A DNA stretch of 64,000 nt from Acetobacterium woodii (lineage in GTDB: Bacteria; Bacillota; Clostridia; Eubacteriales; Eubacteriaceae), in assembly GCA_016213825.1 (NCBI GenBank), contig JACQZP010000030.1, forward strand, positions 62,001-126,000. The letters run 5' to 3'. Each line of letters starts with the position of its first letter. The first letter of the stretch is position 1. Both the position numbers and the translations under genes were made by a program. Under the pieces are notes generated by a model, which did not search any database, was not told the DNA's origin, and worked only from the letters and a program-made list of their open reading frames with translations. Positions 1 to 7,707 of the stretch are shown here, piece after piece.

Positions 1-597
1 TGGCGTTGTACCGTTTGTAATTATATCCATATAGGTGAAACACCACCAGATAAGTGCCCGATCTGCGGGGTGGGTCCAGAAAAATTTGTTCTAGTTGAAG
101 AAGCCTCGGACGGTTTGTCCGATAAGAAAAGAGAGGCGCTGCAGACCTTATTATTTAATGTCAGCTACGGCTTATATATTATTTCATCGCTTAAAGATGA
201 TAAGCTCAATGGCATGGTTTCCAATACCTTTATTCAGGTTACCAGCACCCCATTAAGAGCAAGCGTATGCTTGGGAAAAGGAACCCTGACATCTGAATAT
301 GTGAGAGGATCCGGCGTGTTCGGTGTTTCGATTCTGGGAAAAGAAAATCATGATCTGATCAAACATTTTGGTTACCAAAGTGGACGCGACGTGGACAAGT
401 TTAAAACACTCAGCTATGTAACCGGAGAAAAAACCGGCTGTCCTGGTTTATTGGAAACCCTGTGCTTTATTGAATGTGAAGTCGAACAAACCATTGATTT
501 GGGAACCCACTACATGTTCATCGGCAAGGTTGTTGACGGGGACGGATTCAGCAAAGAAGAACCCATGACCTACGCTTATTACCACGCCACCCGATAG
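1..597 (+). CDS. Rubredoxin-flavin reductase domain protein (5' end outside window)
   Basis: The reading frame is open from base 1, so the start codon lies outside the window. The visible 198 residues begin with a rubredoxin-type iron site: Cys3 and Cys6 (WRCTVC) and Cys19 and Cys22 (CPICG). A flavin reductase-like FMN-binding domain follows (about residues 45-198, with SNTFIQVTSTP and GVFGVSILG). Related proteins in anaerobes (high molecular weight rubredoxin, flavoredoxin type) pass electrons from NADH:rubredoxin oxidoreductases to flavodiiron proteins for O2 or NO removal; that role is inferred here from domain order only. A strong terminator follows the stop. The missing 5' part is probably only a few codons, since rubredoxin domains usually start just before WRC, but a longer N-terminus cannot be excluded. 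Confidence 0.85.
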   Translation, partial: WRCTVCNYIHIGETPPDKCPICGVGPEKFVLVEEASDGLSDKKREALQTLLFNVSYGLYIISSLKDDKLNGMVSNTFIQVTSTPLRASVCLGKGTLTSEYVRGSGVFGVSILGKENHDLIKHFGYQSGRDVDKFKTLSYVTGEKTGCPGLLETLCFIECEVEQTIDLGTHYMFIGKVVDGDGFSKEEPMTYAYYHATR

Positions 598-605
598 TTA
601 ATACT

Positions 606-641
606 AAAGCCCATGCGAAAAAAAACGCATGGGCTTTTTTT
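606..641. terminator. Bidirectional rho-independent terminator
   Basis: Perfect 12-bp stem AAAGCCCATGCG / CGCATGGGCTTT with an A-rich loop, followed by T's on the plus strand and with A's on the other side. It lies between the convergent flavin reductase gene and the DUF1611 gene and can serve both. Confidence 0.85.
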
Positions 642-1716
642 AATTGGTGATCTTTTCTTTTAATTCAGGGAAAGCTTTTAAAACCGATTTAACCAATTTA
701 TTACAACCGTAGGTCAAGGTATCGGTGGTTGGCAGATGGTATTCGTGTTCGTAGGTTTTGATGGTATCGTGAACTTCACTTTCGCTCATATCTTCATGAT
801 TGAGGGTGATCGCAATAACCTTGGATTGGGAAAACTGTTCAAGAAGTTCAATTTCACTGGAGAGCGTTGGCATTTGCAGATAGTCAAAATCCACTCGACG
901 TTTTCGTTTAGGTGGATGCTGAACAATGATGGCATCTGGTTTTCCGCCGCGGATAATAGCGCAGGAGCTGATAAAGGCTGGATGACTGAGTGCGCCCTGT
1001 CCTTCCAGGATAATGACATCAGGTTTTTCGTGAATATTTGCCTCGACCACCGCATTTTCCAATTCGCCAGTCATAAATTCAGAGGGAATCGCATCAAGGG
1101 CAATACCATATTTTTCGCCCTGAATCAATGAGGTTTGACCAGTGCCGATAAAACTGGCACGAAGTCCCCGTTCCTTCAGGGCCGCAATCAGCAACATTGC
1201 TGTAGTTCGCTTACCGACGGCACAATCGGTACCGAGAATGGCAATTTTAGGCGTTTTTACATTCAAAATATCCCCGGTAAAAAGATGGAGGTAGCGATTG
1301 GCAAGGGGCTTTCGGATATCATAAAGTTTAACCCGAAAACGCTTAGCTTGTTGTTTAAATTCAGAATCTTCGGAAATAAATTCATGGAGACCGTTGACAA
1401 TATCCATTCCCAAGGACATGGCCTTAAGAAAAATACGTCTTTCTTTGGTTGATAAAATCGCATCTTTTGGTGCAATGCCGTAAATAAAATATTTGGGCAC
1501 CTCGGCCAATTGATCCATGGCATCAGCTAAGTCGCGGTAGATCGGGATCCCATTTTCGACTCCCTCCAATACTTTTCCGGCATCCTGGCCTTCTTTTGAG
1601 CTGTCTATAACACATGTGATGTGGTATTTTTGAGAACGTCTGATTAAACCATTGGCAGTTTTTCCATCGGATTCACCAAATTGACCTTCACAGTAGAGTA
1701 AAGCTTTTTCTTTCAT
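640..1716 (-). CDS. DUF1611 family P-loop protein
   Basis: 358-residue protein of the DUF1611 family. A nucleotide-binding loop GTDCAVGKRTTA is near residues 160-171 and a second conserved motif EGQGALSHPA follows in the C-terminal domain; the N-terminal half is a Rossmann-like region. Some family members (DgcN) have been linked to D-glutamate N-acetylation and others act beside amino-acid epimerases; no partner epimerase is next to this copy, so I give no substrate. I place the start at the ATG at 1716, which has AAAGGAG 11 nt upstream, rather than the ATG 60 nt further up, which has no ribosome binding site. It is a single-gene unit on the minus strand, convergent with the preceding gene. 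Confidence 0.75.
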   Translation of the reverse strand: MKEKALLYCEGQFGESDGKTANGLIRRSQKYHITCVIDSSKEGQDAGKVLEGVENGIPIYRDLADAMDQLAEVPKYFIYGIAPKDAILSTKERRIFLKAMSLGMDIVNGLHEFISEDSEFKQQAKRFRVKLYDIRKPLANRYLHLFTGDILNVKTPKIAILGTDCAVGKRTTAMLLIAALKERGLRASFIGTGQTSLIQGEKYGIALDAIPSEFMTGELENAVVEANIHEKPDVIILEGQGALSHPAFISSCAIIRGGKPDAIIVQHPPKRKRRVDFDYLQMPTLSSEIELLEQFSQSKVIAITLNHEDMSESEVHDTIKTYEHEYHLPTTDTLTYGCNKLVKSVLKAFPELKEKITN

Positions 1717-1958
1717 AGAGTATAATACTCCTTTCACGTGGACAAGAACAAGTTCTTTACAAGACAAACGATTCAATTAAATTAGATATAAAAATAAAGT
1801 TTGAGAATAAAGTGCGCTCGATAATCACTACATTAATGATACCACATAAAATGGCAAATAAACGTTTCCTTAAGAAAAACATGAAATAAGGAGGCATTAC
1901 CTAAGAAAACGATGACCGGAGTATGGGCAGTAGTGCTATAAAAAATCAGACTTTATGA

Positions 1959-1987
1959 TTGACATAAATTTTCCCAAATGATATATT
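1959..1987 (+). promoter_or_regulatory. Sigma-A promoter of the TetR operon
   Basis: TTGACA at 1959-1964, 17-bp spacer, TATATT at 1982-1987. The -10 box lies inside the left arm of the large inverted repeat at 1973-2014. Confidence 0.75.
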
Positions 1988-2014
1988 GAACATATATTCA
2001 ATATATCATTTGGG
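1973..2014. promoter_or_regulatory. Probable TetR operator (perfect 18-bp inverted repeat)
   Basis: CCCAAATGATATATTGAA at 1973-1990 and its exact reverse complement at 1997-2014, separated by 6 nt. The left arm covers the -10 box and the right arm runs into the GGGAGG ribosome binding site of the TetR gene. The position predicts autorepression of the three-gene operon by its first product. Confidence 0.75.
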
Positions 2015-2021
2015 AGGCATC

Positions 2022-2675
2022 ATGGCACGAACAAAGGAACAAAATGAAAAAATCAGGGAAACCCGCAAAGAGGTAATTCGCAATGCGGCACTTAGTCAAT
2101 TTGTCAAACAGGGCTTGTTTTCCACCCGGATCCAGGATATTGCTACGGAAGCTGGCATAGCTCAGGGGCTTTTATATCATTACTATGCATCAAAAGACGA
2201 AATCTTTGTGGATCTTATCAATGATGCATTAGATAAAACCATTGGAGCATCTTATTCAGTGCGGGATATGGACACCGATCCCTGTGAAAAAATTCGTTTT
2301 TCCTTAGAACGACTGGTTGAGACCATTGAAAACAGCCAGACATTTTTAGATACCTGTCGGCTGATTACCCAGGCAACCAATTCGACCGCAATCCCTCAGG
2401 CGGCCCAGGATCTGATTCAGGAAAAACGGAACATCCCTTATCAGGTCATCGAAAAAATTATGGAAGCTGGACAAAAAGAAGGAACTATTATAGCTGGAGA
2501 TCCTAAAATGTTGGCTATTTTTTTCTGGACCAGCATTAACGGCCTGGCAATATATTATTCCACCAATAAAAACAGAGAAGTTAAACTGGATTATCGTGTT
2601 ATTGCAGCGATGTTTTTGATTGAAAGCGAAAGAGAGGATAAAAATCATGCAAAAGATAAAACCGTTTTTAAATGA
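2022..2675 (+). CDS. TetR/AcrR family transcriptional regulator
   Basis: 217-residue one-component regulator. The N-terminal helix-turn-helix (about residues 15-62: IRNAALSQFVKQGLFSTRI, IATEAGIAQGLLYHYYASKDEIF) is typical of the family; the C-terminal ligand-binding half is diverged and gives no hint of the ligand. The start is the ATG at 2022 with GGGAGG ahead of it; an upstream in-frame ATG lies within the operator and is unlikely. It heads an operon with a DUF2087 protein (overlapping by 29 nt) and an esterase, so it probably represses these genes and is induced by an esterase substrate or product. The perfect inverted repeat over its promoter supports self-regulation. Confidence 0.88.
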   Translation: MARTKEQNEKIRETRKEVIRNAALSQFVKQGLFSTRIQDIATEAGIAQGLLYHYYASKDEIFVDLINDALDKTIGASYSVRDMDTDPCEKIRFSLERLVETIENSQTFLDTCRLITQATNSTAIPQAAQDLIQEKRNIPYQVIEKIMEAGQKEGTIIAGDPKMLAIFFWTSINGLAIYYSTNKNREVKLDYRVIAAMFLIESEREDKNHAKDKTVFK

Positions 2676-2919
2676 AGAAGGGAAAATCACCCAGATTCCG
2701 GCAAAACAATCAAAAAAATTACTGGTCTATAAGTATTTGGCAGAAAAATTCGATTGTGATCAGGAATACTCGGAAAAGTCAGTTAATCAGTTAATTAATT
2801 CCTGGCATACCTTTGGAGATTTTATTTTGTTAAGACGTGGTTTAGTGGAAACCGGATTTTTATGTCGATTACCAGATGGCAGTAAGTATTGGAAAAATAA
2901 GGAAAAGGAACAAATATAA
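2647..2919 (+). CDS. DUF2087 domain protein
   Basis: 90-residue protein resembling the DUF2087 domain, which elsewhere occurs alone or fused to winged-helix regulators. Visible features are a basic N-terminal stretch (residues 12-32), conserved FDCDQEYSEKSVNQLI and a C-terminal LRRGLVETGFLCRLPDGSKYW, reminiscent of a small nucleic-acid or protein binding fold. It starts inside the end of the TetR gene (ATG 2647, GAGAGGA upstream) and ends one base before the esterase start, so translation is coupled. A helper of the TetR protein is possible; the function is not known. Confidence 0.7.
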   Translation: MQKIKPFLNEEGKITQIPAKQSKKLLVYKYLAEKFDCDQEYSEKSVNQLINSWHTFGDFILLRRGLVETGFLCRLPDGSKYWKNKEKEQI

Positions 2920-2920
2920 G

Positions 2921-3844
2921 ATGAGTACAAAAGCAAAAATGATGCACCTGACCCTGAAATATCGGCATCTGTTAAAAGGTCAATTACGACCGGAAGTGAT
3001 TGACAACAACACATCAATCAAAAAATTGCGGAAAGAATGTGATGAGAGTGCCGCCCGTTTTTTTAAACCAATCGATGGTATCCGTTATCGAGAAAGTGAT
3101 TATCTGGATTTTTATGCGGAATGGGTCGAATTTAAAGGTGCCCCTAAAGATAAAGTCGTTCTTTATTTTCATGGCGGCGGTTTTGTGATGGGCAACGCCC
3201 GATCGCACCGAAATATTGTCGGAAATTTTGTCAAACATTTGGGCATCAACGCCCTGGTCTTTGATTATCGGCTGGCTCCGGAATATCCGGCACCGGCCGC
3301 CGTTAATGATTCAGCAGCGATTTACAGCTGGCTTCTTGAACAAGGACATCAACCGGAAAATGTTGTGTTTGCAGGTGATTCGGCAGGCGGTGGGATTGCA
3401 CTGGCCACCCTATTAAAATGCAAGGACGATGGCATCCCGTTGCCGGGAGTCTGTGCCGTATTTTCGCCATGTACCGATATGACAATCTCGGGAGAGTCCC
3501 ATAAAACTCGGCTCAAAGCCGACCCCTGTACGCCCAAAGGGGCAAACGAAACCTATCTTGGCTATTATGTTGGGGCAGGTGATCGCAAACATCCTTATGC
3601 ATCGCCGTTATTTGGGGATTTAAACGGTCTGCCGCCAACCATTATTCAGGTTGGCAATAATGAAACAGGACGGGATGATTCAACACGCTTTGCCCAAAAA
3701 GCAAAAGAAGCAGGGTCGGAGATTCAGATAAAAGTGTGGAAAGATATGTTTCACTGCTTCCCCTTGCTGGCACCGATGTTTCCAGAAGCAACCGAGGCGC
3801 TGGAAGAGGTCTGTCAATTCATTTGGAACCATTTAAAAGCCTAA
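2921..3844 (+). CDS. Alpha/beta hydrolase, hormone-sensitive lipase type esterase
   Basis: 307-residue carboxylesterase of the HSL family. The oxyanion motif HGGGF begins at His84, the nucleophile is Ser154 in GDSAGGG, the acid is in the NNETGRDDS region, and the catalytic His is His278 (MFHCF). No signal peptide is visible, so it is expected in the cytoplasm. It hydrolyses short acyl esters in other members; the natural substrate is unknown. The chosen start (ATG 2921) follows the DUF2087 stop directly and has AAAGGAAC upstream; an earlier in-frame ATG at 2876 lies within the DUF2087 gene. Last gene of the TetR-controlled operon. Confidence 0.85.
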   Translation: MSTKAKMMHLTLKYRHLLKGQLRPEVIDNNTSIKKLRKECDESAARFFKPIDGIRYRESDYLDFYAEWVEFKGAPKDKVVLYFHGGGFVMGNARSHRNIVGNFVKHLGINALVFDYRLAPEYPAPAAVNDSAAIYSWLLEQGHQPENVVFAGDSAGGGIALATLLKCKDDGIPLPGVCAVFSPCTDMTISGESHKTRLKADPCTPKGANETYLGYYVGAGDRKHPYASPLFGDLNGLPPTIIQVGNNETGRDDSTRFAQKAKEAGSEIQIKVWKDMFHCFPLLAPMFPEATEALEEVCQFIWNHLKA

Positions 3845-3871
3845 GTTTGAAACTTTGATCAGACGGAGTAA

Positions 3872-3889
3872 TTTAAAAGCGCTTTTAAA
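3872..3889. repeat. Perfect 18-bp palindrome
   Basis: TTTAAAAGCGCTTTTAAA reads identically on both strands. It lies 28 nt after the esterase stop. With no loop and no T-tract it is not a typical terminator; a protein binding site is possible. Confidence 0.5.
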
Positions 3890-3943
3890 AAAAGTTCCGA
3901 TTTTTACAATATGATCGAATATAAATAAGGTAAAGTTATAAAC

Positions 3944-4002
3944 AAGAAAGACAAAGTAGTCTAGTTTCTTAATGGAAAAGGGGCTGCTTTGTCTTTCTTT
4001 AT
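3944..4002 (+). terminator. Long-stem terminator after esterase operon
   Basis: A 16-bp stem, AAGAAAGACAAAGTAG with CTGCTTTGTCTTTCTT (one G-T pair), with a 24-nt loop, followed by a T/A-rich tract. Probably ends the TetR operon. Confidence 0.6.
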
Positions 4003-4058
4003 TAAACAGCGTTTGATCAGTCGCTTTTAGTGTGGGCATTGATTAAGCCAGCAAACCA

Positions 4059-4087
4059 GGCGAGAAGTGTATCGTGCATTTCTCGCC
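4059..4087 (+). other. Leader hairpin before the amine-oxidation operon
   Basis: GGCGAGAA at 4059-4066 pairs with TTCTCGCC at 4080-4087, ending 15 nt before the AGGAG of the first gene. It would sit in the mRNA leader; no known riboswitch consensus is recognisable. Confidence 0.4.
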
Positions 4088-4114
4088 AAACTAAATGCAA
4101 TAAGGAGAAAAATG

Positions 4115-5248
4115 ATGAACGATACTAAAATTGATTTTTTATACTTGAGTGAACCAGATATGATTGCTGCCGGAGTTGAGAACATGGCGGAGTGTGTGGA
4201 TACGATGATTGAAATGTTTAAACTGATGAGTGATGGTGATTATATCATGGGTGGCGCCAATCAAAATTCTCACGGAATTATGTTGTCCTTTCCGGAAACA
4301 TCACCATTTCCCAATATGCCCCTGAATGGCCCGGACCGACGTTATATGGCGATGCCAGCTTATCTTGGCGGGGAATTCGATATGGCAGGGATGAAATGGT
4401 ATGGTTCCAATACTGCCAATAAAGAAAAAGGTCTGCCCCGTTCCATCCTGACCGTGATGCTCAACGAAAAAGATACCGGTGCACCGATGGCGTTAATGTC
4501 AGCAAACATTCTCAGTGCCACCCGTACGGGTGCGATTCCCGGAGTTGGTGCAAAATATCTGGCAAAAAAAGATTCTAAAGTTGTTGGAATCATTGGCCCC
4601 GGCGTGATGAATAAAACCGCTCTGGCGTCTTTTATGGTTACCTGTCCAAACATTGACCACATCAAAATCAATGGTCGAAGAAGCGTTACTTCAGAAGCAT
4701 TCGCTGATTATGTCAAAGCCGAATTTCCGCAGATCACCACTATCGAAATCGTCGATACCATGGAAGAGGCAGTACGAGGTGCCGACATCATCAGTGTGGC
4801 CACCTCCGGATCCGTTGGATCGGATTCCTATCCCTATATTGAAGAAGCCTGGATTAAATCGGGCGCACTGTTTTGTATGCCAGCCAATATCAAATTTGAT
4901 GACGACTTTATTTTAAACCGCGCCAGAAATGTAGTTGATAATTATAAATTATATGAGGCCTGGAGTGAGGAACTCCCCGCTCCCCGACACGAAATAGTGG
5001 GACTATTAGCTGTTCATTACATGGATCTCATTGAAAAAGGACTGATGAAGCCGGAAGACATCAGTGATTTAGGCAACATCATTGCCGGCCGAACCCCAGC
5101 CCGGCAATCAGATGATGAGATTATTCTCTACACCGTCGGCGGGATGCCAGTGGAAGATATTGCCTGGGGTACCAAACTATATCGTAAAGCACTGGAAAAA
5201 GGCATCGGTACCAAACTGAATCTTTGGGAAAAACCCCACCTGGCTTAA
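4115..5248 (+). CDS. Ornithine cyclodeaminase/mu-crystallin family protein (tyramine oxidase subunit B-like)
   Basis: 377-residue member of the ornithine cyclodeaminase/mu-crystallin family. It has the family's substrate region (MKWYGSNTANKEKGLPRSI) and a Rossmann NAD(P) site (VVGIIGPGVMNKTALASF, about residues 157-174). Family members deaminate ornithine or reduce cyclic and linear imines such as pyrroline-2-carboxylate; close relatives are annotated as tyramine oxidase subunit B. Beside a multi-subunit FAD amine dehydrogenase and RidA it probably handles the imine produced or feeds the substrate in. The ATG at 4115 is 7 nt from AGGAG; the ATG at 4112 is only 4 nt from it. An intergenic repeat element (5268-5389) separates it from the next gene. 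Confidence 0.8.
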   Translation: MNDTKIDFLYLSEPDMIAAGVENMAECVDTMIEMFKLMSDGDYIMGGANQNSHGIMLSFPETSPFPNMPLNGPDRRYMAMPAYLGGEFDMAGMKWYGSNTANKEKGLPRSILTVMLNEKDTGAPMALMSANILSATRTGAIPGVGAKYLAKKDSKVVGIIGPGVMNKTALASFMVTCPNIDHIKINGRRSVTSEAFADYVKAEFPQITTIEIVDTMEEAVRGADIISVATSGSVGSDSYPYIEEAWIKSGALFCMPANIKFDDDFILNRARNVVDNYKLYEAWSEELPAPRHEIVGLLAVHYMDLIEKGLMKPEDISDLGNIIAGRTPARQSDDEIILYTVGGMPVEDIAWGTKLYRKALEKGIGTKLNLWEKPHLA

Positions 5249-5267
5249 GCTGTCAGGAATTTTAAAA

Positions 5268-5389
5268 TAATCGAACGAAGGCAGCTTTGATGTCAGTTTC
5301 CACAATCAATTTTGTAACGTGTAGGCGTACAGTGTAAAAATTATTTTGTGTAAACTGGCAGCGAAGCTCACGGTAGGTTTTCAAATAAC
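5268..5389. repeat. Palindromic intergenic repeat, copy C
   Basis: Matches the copy at 33067-33254 in the same orientation: shared stretches include CAGTTTCCACA, GTAACGTGTAGGCG, ACAGTGTA and GAAGCTCACGG. It lacks the central 20-odd nt hairpin seen in the other full copies. It lies between the first and second genes of the amine-oxidation operon. Confidence 0.75.
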
Positions 5390-5422
5390 GAATAAGTTGT
5401 TTGTACCGAAAGGAGAATGAAA

Positions 5423-5731
5423 ATGCGAATCACAGAACACCCGATTTTGGGTGAAAGTAATAAAGGCCGCTTGGTCACATTTTACTTCGATGGAAAACCA
5501 ATCGAAGGATACGAAGCCGAACCCATTGCCGCAGCATTGCGAGCAGCCGGGGTAATGGTTCATCGTCATACTCAAAAAGGAAACTCGCCACGGGGCATAT
5601 TTTGTGCCATCGGACGCTGTACCGACTGTGTCATGGTGGTTGATGGTAAGCCTAATGTGCGAACCTGTGTTACGCCCCTGACAGAAGGAATGACTGTTCA
5701 AACGCAGGATGGGGTTTCGGCAAAGCAGTAA
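5423..5731 (+). CDS. Small (2Fe-2S) subunit of amine dehydrogenase (HcnA/SoxA-like)
   Basis: 102-residue ferredoxin-like subunit. Cysteines follow the plant-type [2Fe-2S] spacing C-x4-C-x2-C-x12-C (FCAIGRCTDC then VRTC). Such proteins are the gamma subunits of hydrogen cyanide synthase, opine oxidase, and heteromeric sarcosine or proline dehydrogenases, where they relay electrons between flavins. I prefer the ATG at 5423, 8 nt from GGAG, to the ATG at 5417, which is only 2 nt from it. It is followed within 45 nt by the large FAD subunit, giving the standard gene order for this complex. Confidence 0.85.
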   Translation: MRITEHPILGESNKGRLVTFYFDGKPIEGYEAEPIAAALRAAGVMVHRHTQKGNSPRGIFCAIGRCTDCVMVVDGKPNVRTCVTPLTEGMTVQTQDGVSAKQ

Positions 5732-5774
5732 GAACAGACACGCTTTGAGGACAATAAAAAGGATTGGTAGTGTT

Positions 5775-7361
5775 ATGAAAAGATATGATGTAATAGTGGT
5801 CGGAGCAGGTCCGGCAGGGCTATCCGCTGCCATAGAAGCGGCAAAAAGAGGGCTCAAGGTAATTGTATTTGACGAAAATGTCAAGCCCGGAGGACAATTA
5901 TTCAAGCAGATCCATAAATTTTTTGGTTCAAAAGAACATAAAGCGAAAATACGTGGGTTTAAAATTGGCGAAGATCTGCTAAATGAAGCTGAAGCGGCCG
6001 GCGTAGAAGTCGTGCTCAATGCGGCAGTCGTGGGGCTATACCTCGACAAGGAAGTGGTGGTCCAGCTTAACGGCGAAGTGAACCATTTTAAGGGTGATGC
6101 CATTATTGTAGCAACGGGTGCCTCGGAAAATATGATTACCTTTGATGGTTGGACATTGCCGGGGGTCATTGGTGCAGGAGCGGCCCAAACCATGATGAAT
6201 CTCCATCATATCCGACCGGGAAAAAAGGTGCTGATGCTGGGCACCGGCAACGTTGGTTTGGTGGTCAGTTATCAGTTAATGCAGTCTGGTTGTGAAGTGG
6301 TGGCACTGGTAGATGCAGCCCCCCGTATTGGGGGCTATGGCGTTCATGCTGCCAAGGTAGCCCGCTGTGGAGTTCCTTATTATTTATCCCACACCATTAT
6401 CAAAGCCCATGGATCAGATTATGTTACCGGCGTGACCATCGGTCAGGTCGATGCCAACTGGAATATCGTTCCGGGATCGGAAAAAGAATTTGAGGTGGAC
6501 ACCATTTGTCTGGCCGTGGGGTTATCACCAATGTCGCAGTTGCTTAAAATGGCCGGTTGTGACATGGCCGAAAACCCAGCCAAGGGTGGCTATGTGCCAA
6601 CTTGCAACAGCTATGGCGAAACATCCATTCCCGGTCTTTTTGTGGCTGGCGATGTTTCCGGAATCGAAGAAGCCAGCTCGGCAATGATCGAAGGTCGGAT
6701 TGCTGGCGTTGCTGCAGCGCATCGACTGGGCTTCATTGACGCGCTGGAACTGGAAGAAAAATCCCAGGAACTGGAACGCGCCTTGTTAAGTCTCAGAGAA
6801 GGCATGTTCAGCCCGGAAAATAAGGGGAAAGAAGTTAAAAAGACCGAAGAAGGCTATTTGGTTTCTAGTAATCTGCTGACAAAAGGCTATCTCACTGCTG
6901 AGGAAGTATTGACCTATCCGGGAGTAACCCAATCGAGTGGTATTCATCCGGTGATTGAATGCTCTCAGAATATACCCTGCAATCCCTGTCAGGATGCTTG
7001 TGTTAAAAAATGTATTACCATCGGCGAAAAAATTACATCCCTGCCAGTGGTCGATGAAACCGCCAGTTGTACCGGCTGTGGCATGTGTGTGGCCGCCTGT
7101 TCTGGGCAGTCGATCTTTCTGGTTAATGAAGATGTCGAGGATGGCACGACAGCCGTGACTATTCCGTATGAGTTTTTACCGCTGCCAGAAAAAGGAACCA
7201 AAGGAATTGCCCTGGATCGTAGCGGAGCAGAAATTTGTCAGGCGGAAATTGTGGAAATTAAAAATGTACGTGCATTTGACCGGACCAGCTTGTTGACGAT
7301 GAAGGTTCCCCTTGAAATGGGAATGAAAGCCCGATTTTTTAAATGCGTGCAGGAGGTGTGA
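5775..7361 (+). CDS. FAD/NAD-dependent amine dehydrogenase large subunit with C-terminal 4Fe-4S domain (HcnB/OoxA-like)
   Basis: 528-residue cytoplasmic flavoprotein. The FAD motif VIVVGAGPAGLSAA is at the N-terminus (about residues 6-19) and a second dinucleotide site VLMLGTGNVGLVVS near 151-164. It resembles HcnB, opine oxidase subunit A and the alpha subunit of multimeric proline dehydrogenases. Unlike the simplest members it carries, around residues 395-450, two cysteine clusters (CSQNIPCNPCQDACVKKC and CTGCGMCVAAC) like a two-cluster ferredoxin domain, suggesting electron transfer to or from ferredoxin-level carriers. The ATG at 5775 matches the FAD domain start; an upstream in-frame ATG at 5709 overlaps the previous gene. 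The next gene starts 2 nt after its stop. Confidence 0.85.
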   Translation: MKRYDVIVVGAGPAGLSAAIEAAKRGLKVIVFDENVKPGGQLFKQIHKFFGSKEHKAKIRGFKIGEDLLNEAEAAGVEVVLNAAVVGLYLDKEVVVQLNGEVNHFKGDAIIVATGASENMITFDGWTLPGVIGAGAAQTMMNLHHIRPGKKVLMLGTGNVGLVVSYQLMQSGCEVVALVDAAPRIGGYGVHAAKVARCGVPYYLSHTIIKAHGSDYVTGVTIGQVDANWNIVPGSEKEFEVDTICLAVGLSPMSQLLKMAGCDMAENPAKGGYVPTCNSYGETSIPGLFVAGDVSGIEEASSAMIEGRIAGVAAAHRLGFIDALELEEKSQELERALLSLREGMFSPENKGKEVKKTEEGYLVSSNLLTKGYLTAEEVLTYPGVTQSSGIHPVIECSQNIPCNPCQDACVKKCITIGEKITSLPVVDETASCTGCGMCVAACSGQSIFLVNEDVEDGTTAVTIPYEFLPLPEKGTKGIALDRSGAEICQAEIVEIKNVRAFDRTSLLTMKVPLEMGMKARFFKCVQEV

Positions 7362-7363
7362 CA

Positions 7364-7681
7364 ATGAGTAAAATCAATGATCGATCACGAGATCTTGGTG
7401 ACTATATTCCTGGCGCAGATGATGAAATGATCATTTGCCGATGTGAGGAAATCACAAAGGGAGAAATAAGAAGAGCGGTTCATGACGGAATGTTTACCCT
7501 TACTGAAATCAGACGCTACCTGAGAACCAGTATGGGACTCTGTCAGGGTCAAACCTGCGGACGTCTGATTAAGGGAATTGTGGCCAAAGAATTGGGGATA
7601 TCCCCATTGGATTTAGAACCTGCTATGTCCCGGGCACCGATGCGGCCCATTGAAATGAAGGTTTTAGCCAATGAACGATAG
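7364..7681 (+). CDS. BFD-like (2Fe-2S)-binding subunit
   Basis: 105-residue protein with the bacterioferritin-associated ferredoxin-like [2Fe-2S] pattern: CRC near residues 25-27 and CQGQTC near residues 58-63. In the multi-subunit amine and proline dehydrogenases this domain is either fused to the large subunit or a separate delta subunit, as here. The ATG at 7364 follows AGGAGG, and the gene begins directly after the large subunit stop, so the two are co-translated. Together with the genes on either side it makes a four-subunit oxidoreductase very likely. Confidence 0.83.
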   Translation: MSKINDRSRDLGDYIPGADDEMIICRCEEITKGEIRRAVHDGMFTLTEIRRYLRTSMGLCQGQTCGRLIKGIVAKELGISPLDLEPAMSRAPMRPIEMKVLANER

Positions 7682-7707
7682 AAATGAAATAAGATGAGGA
7701 AAATAAC

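Noticed and set aside
5381-6193. 270-codon open frame on the minus strand opposite the amine dehydrogenase genes
   Set aside because: It lies antisense to two clearly conserved Fe-S/FAD subunits, its product is low-complexity and matches no family, and it has no ribosome binding site.
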